Below are positions 25,947 to 33,789 of a DNA stretch of 64,000 bases, piece after piece; the stretch's first letter is position 1; the number at the start of each line of letters is the position of its first letter. Below the pieces are notes generated by a model. It saw nothing but the letters and a program-made list of their open reading frames with translations. It had not been told where the DNA came from and searched no databases. Position numbers and translations under genes: made by a program. Location of the stretch: NCBI RefSeq assembly GCF_900187615.1, contig NZ_FYDO01000022.1:52546-116545 (forward strand). The letters are read 5' to 3'. The stretch is from Pseudomonas sp. Irchel s3f7. GTDB lineage: Bacteria; Pseudomonadota; Gammaproteobacteria; Pseudomonadales; Pseudomonadaceae.

Positions 25947-26930
25947 TTATTTGGCATCTTCCGCCGCAGCTTTCTCACCGTGAGACAGGCTGTAGACGTA
26001 AGCGGCCAGCAGGTGAACCTTGTCGTTACCTTGCATGGCTTCTTGCGCAGGCATCTGGCCCTGACGGCCGTAACGGATGGTCTGCTGCAGTTGAGCGAAG
26101 CTCGAACCGTAGATGAACGCGCCCGGGTGAGTCAGGTCAGGTGCGCCCATGGCCGGAGTGCCTTTGCCTTGTGGGCCGTGGCACGCGACGCAGTTGGCAG
26201 CGAACAGCTTCTGGCCGGCAACCGGATCAGCCTTGGCGCCTTCAGGCAGCTTGCGCCCATCGAGGTTGGTCAGGACAAACGCAGACACGTCGGCAACGCC
26301 TTGCTCGCCGATCACTTCAGCCCACGCCGGCATGACCGCGTGGCGGCCACCCAAGATGGTGGTCTTGATGGCTTGTGCGTCGCCGCCCCAGCGCCAGTCG
26401 GCGTCGGTCAGGTTAGGGAAGCCATAAGCGCCCTTGGCGTCGGAACCGTGGCAAACCGAGCAGTTGGAGGCGAACAGGCGGCCACCCATCTTCAAGGCTT
26501 GCGGATCCTTGGCCACTTCTTCGATTGGCATGGCAGCGAATTTGGCGAAGATCGGACCGAACTTGGCGTCCGACTTGGCCATTTCCTTTTCCCACTCGTG
26601 AACGCCAGTCCAGCCGCTCTGGCCGTTGGCGAACGGGGTCTGCTTCTCGTTATCGAGGTAGCCGTAACCCGGCAGCAGGCCTTTCCAGTTACCCAGGCCC
26701 GGATACAGCGCCAGGTAGCCCAGTGCGAAGATGATGGTGCCGACGAACAGCATGAACCACCATTTCGGCAGCGGGTTGTCGTACTCCTCGATCCCGTCGA
26801 AGGAGTGGCCAACCGTCTCATCTGTCTGTTCGCTGCGCTGCCCCTTACGGGTCGACAGCAGCAGCCAGGTCAGGGCGAAGATGGTACCCAGACTGAGGAC
26901 TGTGACGTACAGACTCCAGAACGTAGTCAT
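25947..26930 (-). CDS. ccoP1: cbb3 cytochrome c oxidase subunit III (di-haem CcoP), proximal operon
   Basis: 327 aa. Two N-terminal membrane helices flank the charged loop GHSFDGIEEYDNPLPKWW, then two c-type haem sites CSVCH and CVACH, each with a later Met ligand (AVMPAW and GQMPAQ). CcoP accepts electrons from soluble cytochromes and passes them to CcoO. Compared with the distal copy it has about 14 extra residues after LLPGYG (YLDNEKQTPFANGQ). Its start overlaps ccoQ1 by 4 nt. Confidence 0.95.
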   Translation of the reverse strand: MTTFWSLYVTVLSLGTIFALTWLLLSTRKGQRSEQTDETVGHSFDGIEEYDNPLPKWWFMLFVGTIIFALGYLALYPGLGNWKGLLPGYGYLDNEKQTPFANGQSGWTGVHEWEKEMAKSDAKFGPIFAKFAAMPIEEVAKDPQALKMGGRLFASNCSVCHGSDAKGAYGFPNLTDADWRWGGDAQAIKTTILGGRHAVMPAWAEVIGEQGVADVSAFVLTNLDGRKLPEGAKADPVAGQKLFAANCVACHGPQGKGTPAMGAPDLTHPGAFIYGSSFAQLQQTIRYGRQGQMPAQEAMQGNDKVHLLAAYVYSLSHGEKAAAEDAK

Positions 26931-27112
26931 TCTTTGTTACTCCTAGAAGCTTGCTCGACGTGCTTGATGGCTTCGGGATCATCCGCGAAAGGCAGCAAGG
27001 TCGCGTCTTCAAACTCCGACTTGCGCTTGGGGCTGAATACCCACAGCGCCAGACCGATGAAGGCCACCATCACAACAACGGTGCCCAGGCCACGAATCAT
27101 CCCGATATCCAT
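26927..27112 (-). CDS. ccoQ1: cbb3 oxidase small subunit CcoQ, proximal operon
   Basis: 61 aa. One membrane helix (IRGLGTVVVMVAFIGLALWVF) followed by KRKSEFEDATLLPFADD, the FixQ pattern. CcoQ stabilises the CcoNOP complex. It lies 5 bp after ccoO1, and its last 4 nt overlap the ccoP1 start (ATGA), implying coupled translation. Confidence 0.93.
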   Translation of the reverse strand: MDIGMIRGLGTVVVMVAFIGLALWVFSPKRKSEFEDATLLPFADDPEAIKHVEQASRSNKE

Positions 27113-27117
27113 CTAAA

Positions 27118-27726
27118 TCACCGTTTGCTTTTGATGATGGTGCCCAGGCCTTGCAGATAGGCCACCAGCGCGTCCATTTCGGTTTTGCCCTTCACAGCAT
27201 CCTTGGCACCGGCGATGTCTTCGTCGGTGTAAGGGACGCCGAGCGTGCGCAAGACTTCCATTTTCTTGGCGGTGTCTTTGCCGTCGAGCTTGTTTTCCAC
27301 GAGGAACGGGTAGGCCGGCATTTTCGACTCAGGCACCACGTTGCGCGGGTTGTACAAGTGCGCACGCTGCCAGTCATCGGAGTAACGACCGCCGACACGG
27401 GCCAGGTCCGGACCGGTACGCTTGGAACCCCACAGGAACGGGTGGTCCCAGACGCTTTCACCGGCGACCGAGTAGTGGCCGTAGCGTTCGGTTTCAGCAC
27501 GGAACGGACGGATCATCTGCGAGTGGCAGCCGACACAACCGTTGGCGATGTAAACGTCCCGGCCTTCCAGTTCAAGGGCGGTGCGAGGCTTCATGCCTTC
27601 GACCGGCTTGTTGGTGACATCCTGGAAAAACAGCGGAACGATCTGGGTCAGGCCGCCGATGCTGACGGCGATGACCATGAAGAAGGCCAGCAGGCCAATA
27701 TTCTTCTCGACTGCTTCATGCTTCAT
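27118..27726 (-). CDS. ccoO1: cbb3 oxidase mono-haem subunit II CcoO, proximal operon
   Basis: 202 aa. An N-terminal membrane anchor (about 10-30) and one c-type haem site CVGCH (C64, C67, H68), with methionine ligand candidates downstream (SKMPAYP). It transfers electrons from CcoP to the CcoN haem b. The start ATG shares one base with the ccoN1 stop (TGATG). It is close to identical to the distal copy over the haem region. Confidence 0.95.
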   Translation of the reverse strand: MKHEAVEKNIGLLAFFMVIAVSIGGLTQIVPLFFQDVTNKPVEGMKPRTALELEGRDVYIANGCVGCHSQMIRPFRAETERYGHYSVAGESVWDHPFLWGSKRTGPDLARVGGRYSDDWQRAHLYNPRNVVPESKMPAYPFLVENKLDGKDTAKKMEVLRTLGVPYTDEDIAGAKDAVKGKTEMDALVAYLQGLGTIIKSKR

Positions 27727-29168
27727 CAGTGAGCTCCAACTACGGCAATCTGTTCGGCGGCTTTGGCATCAGCCGGGTTCGAGGCACGTACGGTGCGGAA
27801 TACGTTGTAGGCCATGAACAGCATGCCGGCGGCGAAGAATGCACCGCCCAGGGCACGGACGATGAAGCCCGGGTGGCTGGCTTGCAGCGCTTCGACGAAC
27901 GAGTAGGTGAGGGTGCCGTCATCGTTGATTGCACGCCACATCAGGCCCTGGGTAATGCCGTTGACCCACATCGAAGCGATGTAGAGCACGGTACCGATGG
28001 TCGCGAGCCAGAAGTGGGTGTTGATCAGGCCGGTGCTGTGCATCTGCGCACGACCGAACAGTTTCGGGATCATGTGGTAGACCGCGCCGATCGAGATCAT
28101 CGCAACCCAGCCCAAGGCGCCGGCGTGTACGTGGCCGATGGTCCAGTCGGTGTAGTGCGACAGGGAGTTCACGGTCTTGATCGCCATCATCGGACCTTCG
28201 AAGGTAGACATGCCGTAGAACGCCAGGGACACCACCAGGAAGCGCAGGATCGGGTCGGTGCGCAGCTTATGCCAGGCGCCCGACAGGGTCATCATGCCGT
28301 TGATCATGCCGCCCCAGCTCGGAGCCAGCAGGATGATCGACATCGCCATGCCCAGGGACTGAGCCCAATCCGGCAGAGCGGTGTAGTGCAGGTGGTGCGG
28401 ACCGGCCCAGATGTACAGGGTGATCAGCGCCCAGAAGTGCACGATGGACAGGCGATAGGAGTAGATCGGACGTTCGGCCTGTTTCGGCACGAAGTAGTAC
28501 ATCATCCCCAGGAAGCCGGTGGTCAGGAAGAAGCCCACGGCGTTGTGGCCGTACCACCACTGGATCATCGCGTCAGTCGCACCGGCGTAGGCCGAGTAGG
28601 ACTTGAACAGGCTGACCGGCAGCGATATGTGGTTGACGATGTGCAGCATCGCAGTCACGAGGATGAAGGCACCGTAGAACCAGTTACCGACATAGATGTG
28701 CTTGGTCTTGCGCTTGACGATGGTGCCGAAGAACACCAAAGCGTAGGTAACCCAGACAATGGCCAGCAGGATAGCCAGGGGCCATTCCAGTTCGGCGTAT
28801 TCCTTGCTGGTGGTGTAACCCAGCGGCAAGGAGATACCAGCACCGACGATCACCGCTTGCCATCCCCAGAAGGTGAAGGCCGCGAGGCTGTCGGAAATCA
28901 GTCGCGTTTGGCAGGTTCGCTGCACGACGTAATAAGAAGTGGCAAACAGTGCACATCCACCGAAGGCGAAAATCACCAGGTTGGTGTGCAACGGGCGCAG
29001 GCGTCCAAAGCTCGTCCATGGCAGACCGAAGTTCAACTCCGGCCAGACCAGTTGCGAGGCGATGAAGACACCGAGCCCCATGCCAAGGATCCCCCAGACC
29101 ACCGTCATGATGGCGAACTGGCGGACTACCTTATAGTTATAAGCAGTCGGACTGATTGCTGTGCTCAT
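27726..29168 (-). CDS. ccoN1: cbb3 oxidase catalytic subunit I CcoN, proximal operon
   Basis: 480 aa, twelve membrane helices. Ligands for haem b, haem b3 and Cu-B are in RPLHTNLVIFAFGG, WWYGHNAVGFFLT (His-Tyr crosslink type), GPHHLHYT and GHVHAGALGW. It reduces oxygen to water with proton pumping at high affinity. ATG 29168 gives MSTAISPTAYNYKVVRQFA; the ORF stays open 119 codons further upstream without any conserved sequence. There is no strong Anr box upstream, only a degenerate site at 29254-29267, which fits a housekeeping copy. Confidence 0.95.
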   Translation of the reverse strand: MSTAISPTAYNYKVVRQFAIMTVVWGILGMGLGVFIASQLVWPELNFGLPWTSFGRLRPLHTNLVIFAFGGCALFATSYYVVQRTCQTRLISDSLAAFTFWGWQAVIVGAGISLPLGYTTSKEYAELEWPLAILLAIVWVTYALVFFGTIVKRKTKHIYVGNWFYGAFILVTAMLHIVNHISLPVSLFKSYSAYAGATDAMIQWWYGHNAVGFFLTTGFLGMMYYFVPKQAERPIYSYRLSIVHFWALITLYIWAGPHHLHYTALPDWAQSLGMAMSIILLAPSWGGMINGMMTLSGAWHKLRTDPILRFLVVSLAFYGMSTFEGPMMAIKTVNSLSHYTDWTIGHVHAGALGWVAMISIGAVYHMIPKLFGRAQMHSTGLINTHFWLATIGTVLYIASMWVNGITQGLMWRAINDDGTLTYSFVEALQASHPGFIVRALGGAFFAAGMLFMAYNVFRTVRASNPADAKAAEQIAVVGAH

Positions 29169-29649
29169 TCTAAGGTTCCACGGTTTGGGTGTTTTATTAG
29201 GATTAAAAATCGGCCGCAAGTATGGAGAAAGCAGGGGGTCATTGCAACGCGCCATGACGTGGGTCAATGCTTTCAAATGCTGATTCTGCGGCCTTTCCAT
29301 GCGCCGCGTAAGGACAAAATTGCCCAAGGGCAAAATGTCTTCGCGGAGGAAATAGGCGAGGGGTTCAGGTCGCATGTAACGGGGTGTGTTCAAACGCAAC
29401 GGCCGGTTGACCGACGGCAATTGGCGCGATAGCCGGTATTCCCGGCCTTTGCGGCCTGTCATCGGGCAGAAGCATCGAACACATCGGTTAAGGTCGACCT
29501 GCAACCGGTGCTCGCCGGTCCGCATCGGAGCAAGCTTAGACCCGAATCCGGTGAACCGAAAGGAAGATGCAATGAGGGTGCGACAATGCGTCGCAAAGGG
29601 AGGGGGAGCTGCCGCATCCAGATGAATGCGGCAGTAGAGCGGTCAGGAT
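29169..29649. other. 481-bp gene-free region between the two cco operons
   Basis: Promoter region of ccoN1 and 3' region of the distal operon. It holds the degenerate Anr-like site at 29254-29267 (TTGACCCACGTCAT on minus), the palindrome TTGCCCAAGGGCAA at 29320-29333, and a 9-bp stem CTGCCGCAT / ATGCGGCAG at 29609-29634 just after the ccoP2 stop, without a T-run. I see no convincing gene. Confidence 0.6.
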
Positions 29650-30603
29650 TTATTCGGCTTTGTCCTCCGCCAGCAAATGCTCGGAACCGGCAGCGTGAGA
29701 CAAGCTGTAAACGTAGGCAGCCAGCAACTGCACCTTATCGTTGCCGAGCAGTTCGTTCTGCGCCGGCATATGGCCCTGACGGCCATGACGAATCGTTTGT
29801 TCAAGCTGCGTCAGGCCGGTGCCGTAGATGAAACCGCCCGGGTGCGTCAGTTTTGGCGCGCCCATCGCTTCAGTGCCCTGGCCTTTGGCCCCGTGACAAG
29901 CGACGCACGTGGTGTTGAACGCCTGCTGGCCTGCTTGCAGGTCAGCCTTGCTGTCGGCAGGCAGCGGCAGGCCGGCCAGGTCATGGCGAACATAGGCGGC
30001 AACGTTCTTGACGCCGTCTTCACCGAGGATTTCACCCCAGGCCGGCATGGCGGCCACCCGCCCACCCATAATGGTGGTCTTGATGGTTTCCGGACTACCG
30101 CCCCAGCGCCAGTCGCTGTCGGTCAGGTTGGGGAAGCCGTATGCACCCTTGGCATCCGAGCCGTGGCACACCGAGCAGTTGGAGGCGAACAGGCGGCCGC
30201 CCATTTTCAGCGCTTGCGGGTCTTTGGCGACTTCTTCCAGGGGCATGGCGGAGAATTTGGCGAAGATCGGCCCGAACTTCGCGTCGGCCTTGGCCATTTC
30301 CTTTTCCCACTCGTGCACGCCGGTCCAGCCGTTTTCATAACCGGGGAGGATGCCTTTCCAGTTGCCCAGGCCCGGATAAAGGATCAGGTAACCGACGGCA
30401 AACACCAGGGTGCCCACGAACAGCATGAACCACCATTGCGGCAATGGATTGTCGTACTCCTCGATGCCGTCGAAGCTGTGGCCCATGGTCTGGTCGACAC
30501 TGCCCTTGGTTTCGCCCTTGCGGGTGCTGAGCAGCAGCCAGGTCAGGCCGATCAGGCTGCCGATGGTCAGTACGCAGATCCACGTACTCCAGAAGGTGGT
30601 CAT
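29650..30603 (-). CDS. ccoP2: cbb3 cytochrome c oxidase subunit III (di-haem CcoP), distal operon
   Basis: 317 aa. Same layout as the proximal copy: two membrane helices, GHSFDGIEEYDNPLPQWW, haem sites CSVCH and CVACH. The loop after ILPGYE is about 14 residues shorter than in the proximal CcoP. The start overlaps ccoQ2 by 4 nt. It belongs to the operon with the clear Anr box, so it is probably induced at low oxygen. Confidence 0.95.
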   Translation of the reverse strand: MTTFWSTWICVLTIGSLIGLTWLLLSTRKGETKGSVDQTMGHSFDGIEEYDNPLPQWWFMLFVGTLVFAVGYLILYPGLGNWKGILPGYENGWTGVHEWEKEMAKADAKFGPIFAKFSAMPLEEVAKDPQALKMGGRLFASNCSVCHGSDAKGAYGFPNLTDSDWRWGGSPETIKTTIMGGRVAAMPAWGEILGEDGVKNVAAYVRHDLAGLPLPADSKADLQAGQQAFNTTCVACHGAKGQGTEAMGAPKLTHPGGFIYGTGLTQLEQTIRHGRQGHMPAQNELLGNDKVQLLAAYVYSLSHAAGSEHLLAEDKAE

Positions 30604-30794
30604 GACCGGGTACTCCTTGTCGCAGGTTGTTCAGTGGTGTCGGGTTGCGGCTCGTCGGCGAAGGGCAGCAGGCGTGCTTCGGCGAATTCCGGGCCGCGCT
30701 TGCCGTTGAACACCCAAAGGGTCAGGCCTATGAACGCGACGAACACGACGACGGTGCCAAGGCCGCGGATCATGCCGGTGCTCAATTCAAACAT
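30600..30794 (-). CDS. ccoQ2: cbb3 oxidase small subunit CcoQ, distal operon
   Basis: 64 aa. One helix (IRGLGTVVVFVAFIGLTLWVF) then KRGPEFAEARLLPFADEP. It is 3 bp after ccoO2 and overlaps ccoP2 by 4 nt. The C-terminal tail (Thr/Gln/Arg-rich) differs from the proximal copy, while the helix is well conserved. Confidence 0.93.
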   Translation of the reverse strand: MFELSTGMIRGLGTVVVFVAFIGLTLWVFNGKRGPEFAEARLLPFADEPQPDTTEQPATRSTRS

Positions 30795-30797
30795 TGC

Positions 30798-31406
30798 TCA
30801 CCTCTTGCTCTTGATGGCAGTGCCGAGCACTTGCAGGTAGGCGACCAGGGCATCCATCTCGCTTTTGCCCTTGAGCGAAGCGACGGCGCCGCTGATGTCT
30901 TCGTCGGTGTACGGCACGCCCAAAGTGCGCATGGCCTTGATCTTGGTTTCGGTATGACTGCTGTCGACCGGGTTGGCCACCAGCCATGGGTAGGCCGGCA
31001 TCTTCGACTCGGGCACGACGTTGCGCGGGTTGTACAAGTGCGCGCGGTGCCAGTCATCGGAGTAGCGCGCGCCGACACGGGCCAGGTCCGGACCGGTGCG
31101 TTTCGAGCCCCACAGGAACGGGTGATCCCAGACGCTTTCGCCGGCCACCGAGTAGTGGCCGTAGCGCTCGGTCTCGGCGCGGAACGGCCGGATCATCTGC
31201 GAGTGACAGCCGACGCAGCCTTCGCGGATATAGATATCGCGACCTTCCAATTGCAGCGCGGTGTAGGGCTTCATGCCTTCCACCGGTTTATTGGTTACGT
31301 CCTGGAAGAACAGCGGGACGATCTGGGTCAGACCGCCAATGCTCACCGCCAGGATCATCAGCAGCAGTAACAGGCCGACGTTTTTCTCGATAGTTTCGTG
31401 TTTCAT
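30798..31406 (-). CDS. ccoO2: cbb3 oxidase mono-haem subunit II CcoO, distal operon
   Basis: 202 aa, same length as the proximal copy. N-terminal anchor and haem site CVGCH at residues 64-68; SKMPAYPW supplies a methionine. It follows ccoN2 by 10 bp. Most differences from ccoO1 lie in the C-terminal half (NPVDSSHTETKIKAMRTL against KLDGKDTAKKMEVLRTL). Confidence 0.95.
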   Translation of the reverse strand: MKHETIEKNVGLLLLLMILAVSIGGLTQIVPLFFQDVTNKPVEGMKPYTALQLEGRDIYIREGCVGCHSQMIRPFRAETERYGHYSVAGESVWDHPFLWGSKRTGPDLARVGARYSDDWHRAHLYNPRNVVPESKMPAYPWLVANPVDSSHTETKIKAMRTLGVPYTDEDISGAVASLKGKSEMDALVAYLQVLGTAIKSKR

Positions 31407-31416
31407 GGCGGACTCC

Positions 31417-32841
31417 TCAGACCATCTGCGCGGCAGCGGCGGCTTCGGCAGGCTGCGAGGCCCGCACGGTGCGCCAGGTGTTGTAGGCCATCAGGAACAT
31501 GCCGCTGAGGAAGATCGCGCCGCCCACCAGTCGCACGACGAAGCCAGGGTGGCTGGCCACCAGCGTCTCGACGAAGGAGTAGGTCAGCGTGCCGTCTTCG
31601 TTCACTGCACGCCACATCAGGCCCTGGGCGATGCCGTTGACCCACATCGAGGCGATGTACAGAACGGTGCCGATGGTGGCGAGCCAGAAGTGCGCGTTGA
31701 TCAGGCCGATGCTGTGCATCTGCTCGCGACCGAAGACTTTCGGGATCATGTGATACAGCGCGCCGATGGAAATCATCGCCACCCAGCCGAGCGCACCGGC
31801 GTGTACGTGGCCGATGGTCCAGTCGGTGTAGTGGGAGAGGGCGTTCACGGTCTTGATCGCCATCATCGGCCCTTCGAAGGTCGACATGCCGTAGAACGCC
31901 AGCGACACCACGAGGAAGCGCAGGATCGGGTCGCTGCGCAACTTATGCCAGGCGCCCGACAAGGTCATCATGCCGTTGATCATGCCGCCCCAGCTCGGTG
32001 CCAGCAGGACCAGCGACATCACCATGCCCAGCGATTGCGCCCAGTCTGGCAGCGCGGTGTAGTGCAAGTGGTGCGGACCGGCCCAGATGTACAGGGTGAT
32101 CAGCGCCCAGAAGTGCACGATCGACAGGCGATAGGAGTACACCGGACGCTCGGCCTGTTTCGGCACGAAGTAGTACATCATCCCGAGGAAACCGGCGGTG
32201 AGGAAAAAGCCCACGGCGTTGTGCCCGTACCACCACTGCACCATCGCGTCGGTGGCGCCTGAGTAGAGCGAGTAGGACTTGGTGAAGCTGACCGGCAGTT
32301 CCATGTTGTTGACGATATGCAGGATCGCCACGGTGACGATGAACGCGCCAAAGAACCAGTTACCCACATAAATGTGCTTGGTCTTGCGCTTCATGATCGT
32401 GCCGAAGAACACGACGGCGTAGGCGACCCAGACGATGGTGATCAGGATGTCGATCGGCCATTCCAGCTCGGCGTATTCCTTGGAACTGGTGTAGCCCAGC
32501 GGCAGGCTGATCGCTGCCAATAGAATCACCAGTTGCCAGCCCCAGAAGCAGAACGCGGCGATTTTCGGCGCGAACAGTTGAGTCTGGCAGGTGCGTTGCA
32601 CCGAATAAAACGAACTGGCGAACAGTGCGCAGCCGCCAAAGGCGAAGATCACCGCATTGGTGTGCAGCGGGCGCAAGCGGCCGAAGCTGGTCCACGGCAA
32701 ATTGAAGTTGAGTTCGGGCCAGACCAACTGGGCCGCGAGAAAAACCCCGAGCCCCATGCCGACGATGCCCCACACCACCGTCATAATGGCGAATTGGCGG
32801 ACCACCTTGTAGTTGTAGGCGGTACTGATAGAAGTGTTCAT
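31417..32841 (-). CDS. ccoN2: cbb3 oxidase catalytic subunit I CcoN, distal operon
   Basis: 474 aa. All haem and Cu-B ligand motifs are intact (RPLHTNAVIFAFGG, WWYGHNAVGFFLT, GPHHLHYT, GHVHAGALGW). ATG 32841 gives MNTSISTAYNYKVVRQFA; the 15-codon extension to 32886 is unconserved. A TTGAC-N4-ATCAA Anr site lies about 110 bp upstream, inside the divergent hydrolase gene. By analogy with P. aeruginosa cco2 this is the oxygen-limitation oxidase. Confidence 0.95.
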   Translation of the reverse strand: MNTSISTAYNYKVVRQFAIMTVVWGIVGMGLGVFLAAQLVWPELNFNLPWTSFGRLRPLHTNAVIFAFGGCALFASSFYSVQRTCQTQLFAPKIAAFCFWGWQLVILLAAISLPLGYTSSKEYAELEWPIDILITIVWVAYAVVFFGTIMKRKTKHIYVGNWFFGAFIVTVAILHIVNNMELPVSFTKSYSLYSGATDAMVQWWYGHNAVGFFLTAGFLGMMYYFVPKQAERPVYSYRLSIVHFWALITLYIWAGPHHLHYTALPDWAQSLGMVMSLVLLAPSWGGMINGMMTLSGAWHKLRSDPILRFLVVSLAFYGMSTFEGPMMAIKTVNALSHYTDWTIGHVHAGALGWVAMISIGALYHMIPKVFGREQMHSIGLINAHFWLATIGTVLYIASMWVNGIAQGLMWRAVNEDGTLTYSFVETLVASHPGFVVRLVGGAIFLSGMFLMAYNTWRTVRASQPAEAAAAAQMV

Positions 32842-32927
32842 GGTTCCCCATCCACGGTTCAGCCGAAGTGAGCGCAAACGGCGCATCCTTCGCCTGGAGT
32901 TATAGGCAGACTAAAAGCGAGGCAAGC

Positions 32928-33602
32928 ATGGACAAACAGCACAAGGCCAGTATTGACGGGGATCAATGGGCGCAGTGCGTGCAGGATCATGGATGGCTGT
33001 GGAATGCCGCTGCCGGCAAGGCTTCGGCGACGCTGATTCTTGCCCACGGCGCCGGCGCACCGATGGACAGTAGCTGGATGAGCGACATGGCTGCACGCCT
33101 CGCGGCACAAGGCGTGAACGTGTTGCGCTTCGAGTTTCCGTACATGGCGCAGCGGCGTGTCGACGGCAGTAAACGCCCACCGAATCCGGCCCCGAAACTG
33201 CTGGAATGCTGGCGCGAGGTGTATGCCCAGGTGCGACGCCATGTCACTGGGTTGCTGGCCATTGGCGGCAAGTCCATGGGCGGGCGGATGGCCAGTTTGC
33301 TGGCCGATGAATTGAAGGCGGATGCGTTGGTGTGCCTGGGTTATCCGTTTTATGCCGTGGGCAAGCCGGAGAAACCGCGGGTCGAGCATTTGGCTTCCCT
33401 GAAAACCCGGACATTGATCGTGCAAGGCGAGCGGGATGCGCTGGGCAATCGCGAGGCGGTCGAGGGTTATGCGCTATCGCCGAGTATCGAGGTGTTCTGG
33501 CTGGTGGCGGGGGATCATGATTTGAAACCGTTGAAGGTTTCCGGGTTTACCCATGAGCAGCATTTGGCGGCTGCAGCGCAGAAGGTTGCAGCGTTTCTGT
33601 AG
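32928..33602 (+). CDS. Alpha/beta hydrolase (KANL3/Tex30-like dienelactone hydrolase fold)
   Basis: 224 aa. HGAGAPMDSSW forms the oxyanion region, the nucleophile elbow is GGKSMGGRM (Ser in GKSMGG), and Asp and His candidates lie in LIVQGERDALGN and VAGDHDLKPL. Substrate unknown. ATG 32928 has GAGG 6 nt upstream. The first 40 bases of the coding sequence contain the Anr box of the divergent ccoN2 operon. The TAG stop is the TAG of an abutting REP (CTGTAGGAGC). Confidence 0.85.
   Translation: MDKQHKASIDGDQWAQCVQDHGWLWNAAAGKASATLILAHGAGAPMDSSWMSDMAARLAAQGVNVLRFEFPYMAQRRVDGSKRPPNPAPKLLECWREVYAQVRRHVTGLLAIGGKSMGGRMASLLADELKADALVCLGYPFYAVGKPEKPRVEHLASLKTRTLIVQGERDALGNREAVEGYALSPSIEVFWLVAGDHDLKPLKVSGFTHEQHLAAAAQKVAAFL
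32953..32966 (-). promoter_or_regulatory. Anr box of the distal cco operon, inside the hydrolase coding sequence
   Basis: TTGACGGGGATCAA matches TTGAT-N4-ATCAA at 9 of 10 positions. It lies about 112 bp upstream of ccoN2 and within codons 9-13 of the divergent hydrolase gene. Confidence 0.75.
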
Positions 33603-33781
33603 GAGCTGGCTTGCCAGCGAAGGCGGCCTTCCAGGCAGTATCGTGTTTTGGTCAGTGGCGGGGGAAGTCGCGGTGTTTATTCAGTAAAGTTTTCGCCAGC
33701 AGTCAGGGCCTCATCGCTGGCAAGCCAGCTCCTACAGGGGATTGCGGTCTCTGTAGGAGCTGGCTTGCCAGCGATGGCGGT
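33597..33781. repeat. Cluster of three REP units after the hydrolase gene
   Basis: Family-A units at about 33597-33626 (forward), 33709-33738 (reverse) and 33750-33780 (forward), all with CTGTAGGAGCTGGCTTGCCA or its complement. The first supplies the hydrolase stop codon. The last ends 9 bp before the aer stop on the opposite strand. Confidence 0.88.
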
Positions 33782-33789
33782 ATCAAGGC

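Noticed and set aside
25704..27116. 470-aa plus-strand ORF opposite ccoQ1 and ccoP1
   Set aside because: Runs across the ccoP1 terminator and is antisense to real cytochrome genes with intact haem motifs.
29254..29267. Anr box for the proximal ccoN
   Set aside because: TTGACCCACGTCAT matches only 7 of the 10 defined positions, so it is noted in the intergenic entry but not called a site.
29386..29625. 79-aa plus-strand ORF between the cco operons
   Set aside because: Arg/Pro-rich, no ribosome site and no similarity recognised; a chance ORF in a regulatory region.
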